This document shows, one piece after another, positions 25,692-33,554 of a DNA stretch of 64,000 bases. The notes beneath the pieces were generated by a model that saw only the letters and a list, made by a program, of their open reading frames with translations, ran no database searches and had not been told where the DNA came from. The position numbers and the translations under genes are program-made. Numbering within the stretch: the stretch's first letter is position 1; every line of letters begins with the position of its first letter. Source of the stretch: Hymenobacter jeongseonensis. Lineage in GTDB: Bacteria; Bacteroidota; Bacteroidia; Cytophagales; Hymenobacteraceae. The stretch covers positions 1 to 64,000 of the forward strand of contig NZ_JADQDQ010000003.1 of assembly GCF_015694725.1 (NCBI RefSeq), given 5' to 3'.

Positions 25692-27485
25692 GTGCAACAG
25701 TTAGAATCCTCCCTCAAAACCGCCCTGCAAACCGCCGCTCAGGCAGTTTTTGGCCTTGAAATCCCCGCCGCCAGCCTCACGCTCCAGCCCACGCGCAAGG
25801 AGTTTGCCGGCAGCTTTACCCTCGTCACGTTCCCGCTCACCAAGGCCTTTGGTAAGGGGCCGGAGCAAATCGGCCAGTCCCTGGGCGAGTGGCTGAAAAC
25901 GAACGAGCCCCGCGTGAGCGGCTACAACGTGGTGAAAGGCTTCCTCAACCTGGAAATAGCCGATTCGGAGTGGTTGCAGGTATTCAACCAGTTGCGCGCC
26001 CAGCCCGCCAGCGCACCCGTGGCCACCGATGGCCCGCAGAACGTGGTGGTGGAGTATTCCTCACCCAACACCAACAAGCCCTTGCACCTGGGCCACCTGC
26101 GCAACAATTTCCTGGGCTACTCGGTGGCCGAGATTCTGAAGGCCACCGGCGCCACCGTCACCAAAGCCAACCTGGTGAATGACCGCGGCATCCATATCTG
26201 CAAGTCGATGATTGCCTACCAGCGCTTCGGCCACGCCGAAACGCCGCAGAGCGCGGGCCTGAAGGGCGACCACCTCGCTGGCAAGTACTACGTGCTGTTT
26301 GAGAAGCACTACCGCGAAGAAATTAAGCAGCTCGAAGCCGAAGGCGTGGCCACCGACGTGGCCAAGAAAAGCGCCCCGCTCATGGGCGAGGCCCAGCAGA
26401 TGCTGCAGGCCTGGGAAGCCGGCGACGAAGAAGTCGTGAGCCTCTGGCGCCGGATGAACGGCTGGGTCTACGAAGGCTTCGATGAAACCTACAAGAACAT
26501 CGGCGTCGATTTCGATAAGTTCTACTACGAATCTGAAACCTACCTGCTGGGCAAAGAGCGGGTAGAAGAAGGCCTCCAGAAGGGCGTGTTCTTCAAGAAA
26601 GAAAACGGCGCCGTATGGGTTGACTTGCAGGCCGAAGGCCTCGACGAGAAGCTTTTGTTGCGCGCCGACGGCACCAGCGTCTACATTACTCAAGACCTGG
26701 GCACGGCCGAGCTGAAATACCAAGATTTCGGTTACGATAGCAGCATCTACGTCATCGCCGATGAGCAGAACTATCACATGCAAGTGCTGGAAGCCACGCT
26801 CAAAAAGCTGGGCAAGCCTTACGCGGAAGCCATTCACCACCTCAGCTACGGCATGGTGGATTTGCCCTCCGGCAAAATGAAATCCCGCGAAGGCACCGTG
26901 GTCGATGCCGATGAACTAGTGCGCGACGTAGTGGCCGCCGCCAAAGCCGCCACTCTCGAAAAAGGCAAAACCGAGGGCCTGTCTGATACCGACCTGGAGG
27001 AACTGTACCACATGCTGGGCCTCGGCGCGTTGAAGTATTATCTGCTGAAGGTGGACCCCAAGAAGCGCATGCTCTTTAATCCCGAAGAGTCGGTGAGCCT
27101 GGAAGGGCACACGGGGCCGTTTATTCAGTATTCGCACGCCCGCATTGCCGCCATTCGGCGCAAAGCCGCCGAGTTGGGCATTGCCGAAACAGCGGACTGG
27201 AACACAATCGCCAGCCTCGAAGCCACCGAGCGCGAGCTAGTGCAGGAACTGGCCCGCTACCCCGCCGTGGTGGCCGATGCGGCGCGCAACCTCTCGCCCG
27301 CCGTGGTTGCGCAGTACGCCTACGACTTGGCCAAGGCCTACAACCGCTTCTATGCCGAAGTCTCCATTTTTCAGGAAACCGACGTGGCCAAGCGCAGCCT
27401 ACGGGTGGCCTTGTCGGCCCGCGTGGGCGAGCAGATAAAGGCCTCACTAGGCCTGCTGGGCATTCAGGTGCCCGAGCGCATGTAG
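25692..27485 (+). CDS. argS: arginyl-tRNA synthetase
   Basis: A class I aminoacyl-tRNA synthetase of 597 residues that charges tRNA-Arg. It has the N-terminal Add-1 domain (QQLESSLKTALQTAAQ onwards), the HIGH-type motif in SPNTNKPLHLGHLRNN, a modified KMSKS-type motif at GKMKSREGTVVD, and the C-terminal DALR anticodon-binding domain (from about FIQYSHARIAAIRRKA). The frame extends to ATG 25644 inside a palindromic repeat, but GTG 25692 lies 4 nt after an exact promoter box and begins the conserved protein, so the upstream 16 residues are probably not translated. Confidence 0.96.
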   Translation: MQQLESSLKTALQTAAQAVFGLEIPAASLTLQPTRKEFAGSFTLVTFPLTKAFGKGPEQIGQSLGEWLKTNEPRVSGYNVVKGFLNLEIADSEWLQVFNQLRAQPASAPVATDGPQNVVVEYSSPNTNKPLHLGHLRNNFLGYSVAEILKATGATVTKANLVNDRGIHICKSMIAYQRFGHAETPQSAGLKGDHLAGKYYVLFEKHYREEIKQLEAEGVATDVAKKSAPLMGEAQQMLQAWEAGDEEVVSLWRRMNGWVYEGFDETYKNIGVDFDKFYYESETYLLGKERVEEGLQKGVFFKKENGAVWVDLQAEGLDEKLLLRADGTSVYITQDLGTAELKYQDFGYDSSIYVIADEQNYHMQVLEATLKKLGKPYAEAIHHLSYGMVDLPSGKMKSREGTVVDADELVRDVVAAAKAATLEKGKTEGLSDTDLEELYHMLGLGALKYYLLKVDPKKRMLFNPEESVSLEGHTGPFIQYSHARIAAIRRKAAELGIAETADWNTIASLEATERELVQELARYPAVVADAARNLSPAVVAQYAYDLAKAYNRFYAEVSIFQETDVAKRSLRVALSARVGEQIKASLGLLGIQVPERM

Positions 27486-27489
27486 TGTA

Positions 27490-27569
27490 TGTAGCGTGGA
27501 CTCTGCGAGTCCGCGCTGGAGCCGCGCCATTCGTTCTATCACGCGCGGACTCGCAGAGTCCACGCTACA
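27490..27569. repeat. palindromic repeat family B
   Basis: A perfect 27-bp inverted repeat: arm 27490-27516 (TGTAGCGTGGACTCTGCGAG...) and its exact complement at 27543-27569, with a 26-nt loop. It fills the space between argS and the LOG gene. No T-tract follows, so it is not a typical terminator, although the transcript would fold strongly. Confidence 0.9.
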
Positions 27570-27578
27570 GTTTATTTC

Positions 27579-28160
27579 ATGAAAAGCATTGCCGTTTACT
27601 GTGGTTCCAGCGCCGGAACCAACCCGCTTTATGTTGCGCAGGCGCAAGCCCTGGGCGCCGCCATGGTAGCCAACGACCTCACGCTGGTGTACGGCGGCGG
27701 GCGCGTGGGCCTGATGGGCACCATCGCCGATGCGGTGCTGGCGCACGGCGGCAAGGTTATCGGGGTGATTCCTGATTTTCTGGCCAACAAGGAACTGGCG
27801 CACCTGGGGTGCACAGAACTGCACGTGGTGAAAAGCATGCACGAGCGCAAGCTCCTGATGGCCGACCGCGCCGATGCGTTCGTGGCCATGCCCGGCGGTT
27901 ATGGCACCCTCGAAGAGCTATTTGAAGTGCTGACCTGGGGCCAGTTGGGCCTGCACAGCAAGCCAGTGGCCGTGCTGAACGTGGACGGCTACTACGACCA
28001 CCTGCTCCTCGCCCTCGACCGCATGCGCGACGACCAACTCCTGCGCTCCGAAAACCGCGCCCAACTCCTGCAATCGGCCGACCCGGAGGAACTGCTGGCC
28101 CAGCTGGTCGCCTACCAGCCCGTGCAGCTCGAAAAGTGGCTCACGCCGCCCACCACCTAA
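27579..28160 (+). CDS. LOG family protein (nucleoside 5'-monophosphate phosphoribohydrolase type)
   Basis: A 193-residue Rossmann-type protein of the LOG/TIGR00730 family. Signature motifs are PGGYGTLEE (105-113) and the MHERK segment (87-91); YGGGRVGLMG (38-47) binds phosphate. LOG enzymes release the base from nucleoside monophosphates (cytokinin activation in plants; AMP or related substrates in bacteria). Length matches the family. It starts 9 nt after the perfect inverted repeat, so its promoter or leader must include or follow that element. Confidence 0.9.
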   Translation: MKSIAVYCGSSAGTNPLYVAQAQALGAAMVANDLTLVYGGGRVGLMGTIADAVLAHGGKVIGVIPDFLANKELAHLGCTELHVVKSMHERKLLMADRADAFVAMPGGYGTLEELFEVLTWGQLGLHSKPVAVLNVDGYYDHLLLALDRMRDDQLLRSENRAQLLQSADPEELLAQLVAYQPVQLEKWLTPPTT

Positions 28161-28236
28161 ACTCACTCCGGCCCAAAACCCTGCCGACGGGCGCGCGGTT
28201 AGGCAGGCAGCAGCTTCGGCTTAGCATTTCCAACCC

Positions 28237-28824
28237 ATGAAGAAAATCATTCCCCTCACCCTGGTTCTGGCTGCCTCCGCGGCGCTGTACTTGGTGGCCA
28301 AACCCACTCAACCCGTTCCCATGACTACTTCCGCTGAAACCACGGCCCCGGCTTCCGTTTACGATTTTACCGTAAAATCCATTGATGGCAAAGACGTGCA
28401 GCTGAGCCAGTACAAAGGCAAGAAATTGCTGATTGTGAACACGGCTTCGGAGTGCGGCTACACGCCCCAGTACAAGGAGCTGGAGCAGCTCTACAAGCAG
28501 CATGGCGACAAGGTGACCGTGCTCGGCTTCCCCGCCAACAACTTCGGGGGCCAGGAGCCCGGCACCGAAGCCCATATTGCCTCGTTTTGCGAGAAGAACT
28601 ACGGCGTGACCTTCCCGCTGTTCAGCAAGGTATCGGTGAGTGGCGCCGACACCGCGCCACTATTCAAATTCTTAGCCGATAAGAAGCAGAATGGCACCGT
28701 GGACAGCGCACCGTCGTGGAATTTCTGCAAGTATCTGGTTGATGAAAACGGCCGGGTGGTGAAATTCTACAAATCAGACGTGAAGCCCTTGAGCCCCGAA
28801 CTGCTGGCCGACATCGCGAAGTAG
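28237..28824 (+). CDS. exported glutathione peroxidase-type thiol peroxidase
   Basis: A 195-residue protein with a hydrophobic N-terminal export signal (2-21) and a GPx-like thioredoxin fold. The active site has cysteine in NTASECGYTPQYKELE (C73), the partner Gln in FPANNFGGQEPG and the Trp-Asn in APSWNFCKYLV. In bacteria these reduce peroxides with thioredoxin-type donors rather than glutathione. Export to the periplasm is inferred from the signal; the Ala/Thr/Pro stretch at 25-40 forms a linker. It stands 76 nt after the LOG gene on the same strand. Confidence 0.9.
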   Translation: MKKIIPLTLVLAASAALYLVAKPTQPVPMTTSAETTAPASVYDFTVKSIDGKDVQLSQYKGKKLLIVNTASECGYTPQYKELEQLYKQHGDKVTVLGFPANNFGGQEPGTEAHIASFCEKNYGVTFPLFSKVSVSGADTAPLFKFLADKKQNGTVDSAPSWNFCKYLVDENGRVVKFYKSDVKPLSPELLADIAK

Positions 28825-28879
28825 TTGCTGCCGGTTTCTGATTTATTTATACCGTCGTTGCCCTTCATGCTGAAAGCCC

Positions 28880-28976
28880 GTCATACAGAGCGCAGCGAAG
28901 CATCTTGCGTGTGGTAGTAACTCAATCGTTTGGTTTAGTTGTAGCACGCGAGATGCTTCGCTGCGCTCTGCATGAC
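28880..28976. repeat. palindromic repeat family A, copy 2
   Basis: Arms begin GTCATACAGAGCGCAGCGAA at 28880 and end CTGCGCTCTGCATGAC at 28976. The loop starts with TGGTAGTAA, as in copy 1, so part of the loop is conserved as well as the arms. Located between the peroxidase gene and menA. Confidence 0.9.
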
Positions 28977-29024
28977 CTTCTGCGCTCAACTGCCGGGCTG
29001 TTTTAGGCTCTATTAATACACGAT

Positions 29025-29921
29025 ATGTCGCCCTGGATTTCTGCATTTCGACCCCGCACCTTGCCGCTGGCTTTGGCCAGCATTCTCACGGGCGGTTTTC
29101 TAGCGGCGGCGGCGGGCCAGTTCAATGGGTTGGTAGTAGGCTTGGCTGCCCTGACCACAATCCTGCTGCAAATCCTCAGCAACCTCGCCAACGACTATGG
29201 CGACTCCCAAAACGGCGCCGATAGCGTGCACCGCCAGGGCCCGCAACGCGCCGTGCAAAGCGGGGCCATCACCCCCGCCCAAATGAAGCGCGGCATGCTG
29301 ATTTGTGGGCTGCTGTCGCTCGCCAGTGGCGTGACGTTGCTGTGGGTATCGCTAGGCGCGGCGGGCTTGGGGCTGTTCTTGGCGTTTCTGGCACTGGGTT
29401 TGGCTGCCATTTGGGCGGCGGTGAACTACACAGCAGGCTCCAATCCGTATGGCTATGCCGGTTTGGGGGATATTTCGGTGTTTATATTTTTCGGCCTAGT
29501 GGGCGTGTGCGGCACCTACTTTTTGCAGGCTCGGACGCTACCCTTACCAATTCTATTGCCGGCCGCTGCGTTGGGTTGCTTTGCTACGGCGGTGCTGAAC
29601 GTGAACAACATCCGGGACATCAACTCCGATGTGCTGGCGGGTAAAATCACCATCCCGGTGCGGCTCGGTCCGATTCATGCCCGGCGCTACCACTGGCTGC
29701 TGCTGCTGCTGGGCATGGGCTGCGCCACGGTGTATGTGGCCCTCACGTACCATTCGCCTTGGCAGTGGCTGTTTGCGCTGGCCACCCCGCTCTTTGTGTT
29801 CAATGCCATCCAGGTGTGGCAGCGGCAGGATTCCATGCAGATTGACCCGCTGCTCAAGCAAATGGCCCTGAGTACGTTGGTGTTCACAGTGCTGTTTGGG
29901 GTAGGCCAGGTGGTGGGGTAG
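29025..29921 (+). CDS. menA: 1,4-dihydroxy-2-naphthoate polyprenyltransferase
   Basis: A 298-residue UbiA-type membrane prenyltransferase that joins a polyprenyl chain to DHNA in menaquinone synthesis. The first Asp-rich motif is NDYGDSQNGAD (56-66); the second is NNIRDINSDVLAGK in the middle of the protein. It starts WISAFRPRTLPLALASILTG, typical of MenA, and has about eight or nine helices. No other men gene is in the window. The gene begins 48 nt after a palindromic repeat. Confidence 0.95.
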   Translation: MSPWISAFRPRTLPLALASILTGGFLAAAAGQFNGLVVGLAALTTILLQILSNLANDYGDSQNGADSVHRQGPQRAVQSGAITPAQMKRGMLICGLLSLASGVTLLWVSLGAAGLGLFLAFLALGLAAIWAAVNYTAGSNPYGYAGLGDISVFIFFGLVGVCGTYFLQARTLPLPILLPAAALGCFATAVLNVNNIRDINSDVLAGKITIPVRLGPIHARRYHWLLLLLGMGCATVYVALTYHSPWQWLFALATPLFVFNAIQVWQRQDSMQIDPLLKQMALSTLVFTVLFGVGQVVG

Positions 29922-30050
29922 GGTGCAGGAGGCACCTGGGGTTGGGAAGATTAGGGATTGAACTTGCCGATAGTGTGGAATGTGCGTAGCTTACCGGCAA
30001 AATTCACCTTCTTCATTTTAACCGGCGAGGCTTCGTCACTCTCTACATTC

Positions 30051-30437
30051 ATGGGAATTACCCAACCTCTACCACAAACCGAACAAGCTGAGCAACAGCA
30101 GGCTGTGGAACAGCTGTTTCAGCAAGCTGCTAAGCAGATGCACGCGGGCAAGTCCGATGACCAAATCCAGGCCTTGCTGGTTGGGCAAGGCGCCAGCGAA
30201 GAAGGCGCGCAAGCCGTTATCAGCGAACTGCGTCCCGAATACCACAAAATATACCAGGAAGCCGCTCGCAAAGACATGCTGCACGGCGGGCTGTGGTTGG
30301 GCGGCGGCCTGCTCGTTACGGGCGTAACCTACGCCATGGCTGCACCGGATGGCGGGTCGTACTTCATGACCTGGGGCGCCATCATTTTTGGCGGTTTTCA
30401 GTTCGTGAAAGGCTGGGTGCGCTCTATGAAGAATTAA
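30051..30437 (+). CDS. small hypothetical membrane protein
   Basis: A 128-residue protein. The N-terminal half is polar and Gln/Ala-rich and likely helical (TEQAEQQQAVEQLFQQAAKQ), followed by QALLVGQGASEEGAQAVI. Two hydrophobic stretches lie near the C-terminus (about 77-93 and 98-117), suggesting a hairpin in the membrane with the N-terminus inside the cell. The frame is open back to 29958, but ATG 30051 gives the compact protein. No function recognised; the helix-plus-hairpin layout recalls small Bacteroidota proteins of unknown role. Confidence 0.65.
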   Translation: MGITQPLPQTEQAEQQQAVEQLFQQAAKQMHAGKSDDQIQALLVGQGASEEGAQAVISELRPEYHKIYQEAARKDMLHGGLWLGGGLLVTGVTYAMAAPDGGSYFMTWGAIIFGGFQFVKGWVRSMKN

Positions 30438-30468
30438 TACTCAAAACGAAACGGCGACACCGCCCCAA

Positions 30469-30508
30469 CAGCAAAAAGGCGGCTCCATGTAGAGTCGCCT
30501 TTTTGCTG
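30469..30508. terminator. bidirectional terminator
   Basis: CAGCAAAAAGGCGGCTC (30469-30485) pairs with GAGTCGCCTTTTTGCTG (30492-30508) with one G-T pair and a 6-nt loop. T-tracts on both sides serve the converging small membrane protein and helicase genes. Confidence 0.85.
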
Positions 30509-30519
30509 TCTGCTTGGTT

Positions 30520-32247
30520 CTAAGCTGGGGTTATTGTGGCAGTTGCCTCGCCGTTGCCTTCGGGCTTGGGGCCGCGCTTGCGGTTGCGGCCGCCGCGGCT
30601 CCGGCGGCGCTCGCCTTCGGCGCGGGCTTCCTGCGATTCGCCTTCTGCACGAGGGGCACGGGGCTCGCGGTCTTCACCTTCCGGGCGCGGTTCGCGGGGC
30701 GGGCGTTGTTCTCCTTCGGGGCGGGGAGCGCGCGGCTCACGTGGCGGGCGGGCCTCCCCCTCTGGGCGTGGGGAGCGCTCGGGGCGGGGGCCGCGGTCGC
30801 GGCGCTCTTCACCTTCGGCACGGGGAGGGCGCTGGTAAGGCACGGTGGGCGCGTGGCCGGCATCGAGCGCTGCGAGAGCGTTTTTGGCGTTGGCCATGCG
30901 CTCGATGTGCTTGGGGTCTTTGGGGTCGGGGGCATCGCGGCGGGGCGGGCGGCCGCCGTCGCGGGCACCATCCCGGGCGCCGTCGCGGCCTCCGCCACCT
31001 TCGCGGCGCGGGCCGCCGTCACGCGAACCGCCGCCGCTACGACCACCCCGCTCCGGGCGGCCACCAATCTTGCCACCGAGGCCGGCGAAGCGTTTGGGGT
31101 CAAACTCTGGGGCCGGGCCCAGGCCCAGCTCCTCGGTGATGCTCTTCTTTTCGAGGTCGCGCTCGATGAGCTTTTCAATCTTCACCACCCGGTCCTGGTC
31201 TTGGTCCGAAATGAAGGTGATAGCCGTGCCTTTGGTGGCGGCGCGGGCCGTGCGGCCGATGCGGTGAACGTAGTCCTCGGCGGCGCGCGGGATGTCGTAG
31301 TTCACCACATGGCTCAGCGAGTCTATATCGATGCCGCGGCTCAAGACGTCGGTGGCCACCAAGATGGGGAACTGCTTGTTTTTGAAGGCGCGCATGATTT
31401 CCTCGCGCTCTTCCTGGGTGCGGTCGGAGCTAATGCCCCGGGCCTCGATGCCGAGCTTGTTCACCGCCTTCACGATGCCGCCCACGGCTGCTTTCTGGCT
31501 GGTGAAGAGCACCATGCTCTGCACGTCCTGCGTTTTGATGATGTGCTCGAGAACGTAGATTTTCTGGCGGTCGAAGGCCATGTACATCTGCTGGTCGATG
31601 CCGGCGGCGGGCTTCGACACGGCCAGGCGAATCTCCTCGGGGTTCTGGAGAATCTGCTGCGAGAAGTCGCGGATTTTGGTCGGCATGGTGGCCGAAAACA
31701 GCAGCGTCTGCCGGTTTTTGGGCAGCTGGCGCACGATGTTGAAGATGTCATCGGAGAAGCCCATGTCCATCATCTTGTCGGCTTCGTCCAGCACCAAGTA
31801 CTTGATTTGGTCGAACTTCACGTAGCCCATTTGCAGGTGGGCAATGAGGCGGCCGGGCGTGGCGATGATGATGTCGGCCCCAGAGGTAAGGGCGCGCTTT
31901 TGCTGCTCCCAGTTCTCGGACTTGCCGCCGCCGTAAATGGCTATCGAGCTGGCTTCCACGTAGTAGCCGAAGCCCATCACCTGCTCGTCAATCTGGGTGG
32001 CCAACTCGCGGGTGGGCACCAGAATGAGGGTGGTGGTGTGGCCGTGCTTGGCGTGCGAAATCTTGTCGAGCAGCGGCAGCAGGTAGGCGGCCGTTTTGCC
32101 GGTGCCAGTTTGGGCGCAGGCAATGAGGTCTTTACCGTCGAGGATTTTGGGGATGGCCTGCTCCTGAACGGGGGTGGCCTGCAGGTAATTCATGGCGTCG
32201 ATGCCAGCCAGCAGGTCGTCGTGGAGGTTAAATTCGTGAAACGTCAA
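30520..32247 (-). CDS. DEAD-box RNA helicase, RhlE-like, with Arg/Gly/Pro-rich tail
   Basis: A 575-residue ATP-dependent RNA helicase. Core motifs in order: Q-motif ATPVQEQAIP, Walker A AQTGTGKT (45-52), DEAD box in VLDEADKMMDMGF, SAT, and HRIGRTARAATKG. After about residue 385 comes an unusual low-complexity tail: an RGG-type tract, a short conserved-looking island (HIERMANAKNALAALDAGHA), then imperfect repeats of the PRPEGE / RPPREPRA kind and a basic end (RRSRGGRNRKRGPKPEG). Such tails bind RNA in cold-adaptation and ribosome-assembly helicases. The only start for the full protein is TTG 32247. Confidence 0.93.
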   Translation of the reverse strand: MTFHEFNLHDDLLAGIDAMNYLQATPVQEQAIPKILDGKDLIACAQTGTGKTAAYLLPLLDKISHAKHGHTTTLILVPTRELATQIDEQVMGFGYYVEASSIAIYGGGKSENWEQQKRALTSGADIIIATPGRLIAHLQMGYVKFDQIKYLVLDEADKMMDMGFSDDIFNIVRQLPKNRQTLLFSATMPTKIRDFSQQILQNPEEIRLAVSKPAAGIDQQMYMAFDRQKIYVLEHIIKTQDVQSMVLFTSQKAAVGGIVKAVNKLGIEARGISSDRTQEEREEIMRAFKNKQFPILVATDVLSRGIDIDSLSHVVNYDIPRAAEDYVHRIGRTARAATKGTAITFISDQDQDRVVKIEKLIERDLEKKSITEELGLGPAPEFDPKRFAGLGGKIGGRPERGGRSGGGSRDGGPRREGGGGRDGARDGARDGGRPPRRDAPDPKDPKHIERMANAKNALAALDAGHAPTVPYQRPPRAEGEERRDRGPRPERSPRPEGEARPPREPRAPRPEGEQRPPREPRPEGEDREPRAPRAEGESQEARAEGERRRSRGGRNRKRGPKPEGNGEATATITPA

Positions 32248-32367
32248 GGTTCAGCTAATAAGAATTTGTAAAGGGCTGACCTTAATGCTTTGGCCAGCAA
32301 ACCGCTTGATTTGAGGTAAAGATACGGCGGGCAGGGCGCAGGTTTCTAGCGAGTGGAAGCTGCGTAA

Positions 32368-32408
32368 AAAGAACGTCATGCCGAGCGCCGCGAAGTATGA
32401 CGTTCTTT
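32368..32408. repeat. short palindrome with a family A-like core
   Basis: A perfect 12-bp inverted repeat, AAAGAACGTCAT at 32368-32379 and its complement at 32397-32408, encloses GCCGAGCGCCGCGAAGT, which resembles the left arm of repeat family A. It looks like a shortened or decayed copy. It lies between the helicase and methyltransferase genes, which diverge. Confidence 0.65.
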
Positions 32409-32437
32409 AAGCCGCCCATCCACCAAACCCCAGCTTA

Positions 32438-33178
32438 ATGCCCGCCCTCGACCGTTTTTCTACTCAAGCCGCCGACTATGCCCGCTACCGCATCCATTAC
32501 CCCGTGGAACTCTACGACTGGCTGCTGCCCCAGGTAACCAGCCGGGAACGGGCCTGGGACTGCGCCACCGGCAACGGCCAGGTAGCCGTAGTGCTGGCCG
32601 ACCACTTTGTGCGCGTTGATGCTACCGACCTCAGCGAAAAACAGTTGGCGCAAGCCCCTCCGCGTCCCAACCTCCACTACCAAACAGCCCGCGCCGAGCA
32701 AACGCCTTTTCCTGACCAGCGCTTCGACCTCATCACCGTGGCGCAGGCCGTGCATTGGTTTGAACACGAGGCCTACCACCGGGAGGTGCGGCGCGTGGCC
32801 CGGCCGGGCGCCGTACTGGCCGAATGGGGATATGGACTGGTGAATATCAGCCCCGAAATCGACCCGCTTATTCGGCACTTTCACGATGTAGTGATGGGGC
32901 CGTATTGGGACGCCAACCGGTGGCACATCGACGAGGAGTATGCGCGCATTTCGTTCCCGTTTGCTGCCGTGCAGCGGGCCCACTTTGCGGTGCGCCGGCA
33001 GTGGTCGGCCGACTGGTTTTTGCAGTACCTGCGCACGTGGTCGAGCGTGGCCAAATACCAGCAGGAGCGGAGTGAAGACCCCGTGGCCCTAATTGAAGAC
33101 GCCGTGAAAGAGAAGTGGGGCGCTGGCGAGCGGGAAGTCGTCTTTCCGGTGTTCGCGCGGGCTGGGCGAGTAGAATAA
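32438..33178 (+). CDS. class I SAM-dependent methyltransferase
   Basis: A 246-residue cytoplasmic protein of the methyltransferase type 11 group. The N-terminus (FSTQAADYARYRIHYP) is typical of UbiE/Smt1-like proteins; motif I is AWDCATGNGQVAVVLAD, then VDATDLSEKQL, and motif IV contains FDLITVAQAVHWFE. The C-terminal third is an Arg/Trp-rich helical cap. Similar proteins in bacteria and yeast (Crg1-like) methylate small molecules, but the substrate here is unknown. Stands alone. Confidence 0.85.
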   Translation: MPALDRFSTQAADYARYRIHYPVELYDWLLPQVTSRERAWDCATGNGQVAVVLADHFVRVDATDLSEKQLAQAPPRPNLHYQTARAEQTPFPDQRFDLITVAQAVHWFEHEAYHREVRRVARPGAVLAEWGYGLVNISPEIDPLIRHFHDVVMGPYWDANRWHIDEEYARISFPFAAVQRAHFAVRRQWSADWFLQYLRTWSSVAKYQQERSEDPVALIEDAVKEKWGAGEREVVFPVFARAGRVE

Positions 33179-33221
33179 TCGGCAACCGCCCGCGTTACAC
33201 GGCCTCACAAACAATAGTTCT

Positions 33222-33554
33222 ATGACCCTATTGGCTACCCAAATCCGGGCGGTACTGCTTTTTTACCGCACGGTGGCTCCTTTTATGCTGGGTGTATCGG
33301 CCTTGATATTGCTTGCGGTGCTGCTGCCGGCCATGCACGAGGGCTGGGGTGGGGGCTTATTGCCCGGCCTGCTGCTCACCAAGCTGGCGACTGCGCCGGT
33401 GGTGTGGTACCTATCGGAGCAGCTGCGGCCCGACCAGTACTGGTTCTATTTCAATTTGGGCGTGTCGCGGAGGCGATTGTGGGGTAGCGTGGTGCTCCTA
33501 GACGCCCTGGTGTTTCTGGGCGGCGCCGTGGCCTTGCGCGCCAGCTTAGCATGA
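33222..33554 (+). CDS. small membrane protein coupled to an ABC ATPase
   Basis: A 110-residue, very hydrophobic protein with three likely helices (about 12-38, 45-63 and 85-105) and basic residues between them (SRRRLWG). Its stop codon overlaps the start of the ABC ATPase gene by 4 nt (ATGA), so the two are translationally coupled. It is too short to be an ordinary ABC permease and may be a minimal membrane partner. No family is recognised. Confidence 0.7.
   Translation: MTLLATQIRAVLLFYRTVAPFMLGVSALILLAVLLPAMHEGWGGGLLPGLLLTKLATAPVVWYLSEQLRPDQYWFYFNLGVSRRRLWGSVVLLDALVFLGGAVALRASLA

Noticed and set aside
27490..27569. Terminator for argS
   Set aside because: The perfect stem lacks a T-tract on either side, so a repeat element is a better description.
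30514..32271. 585-codon frame opposite the helicase gene
   Set aside because: Covers the same bases as a clear DEAD-box gene; low-complexity Ala/Gly/Val content and no domain.
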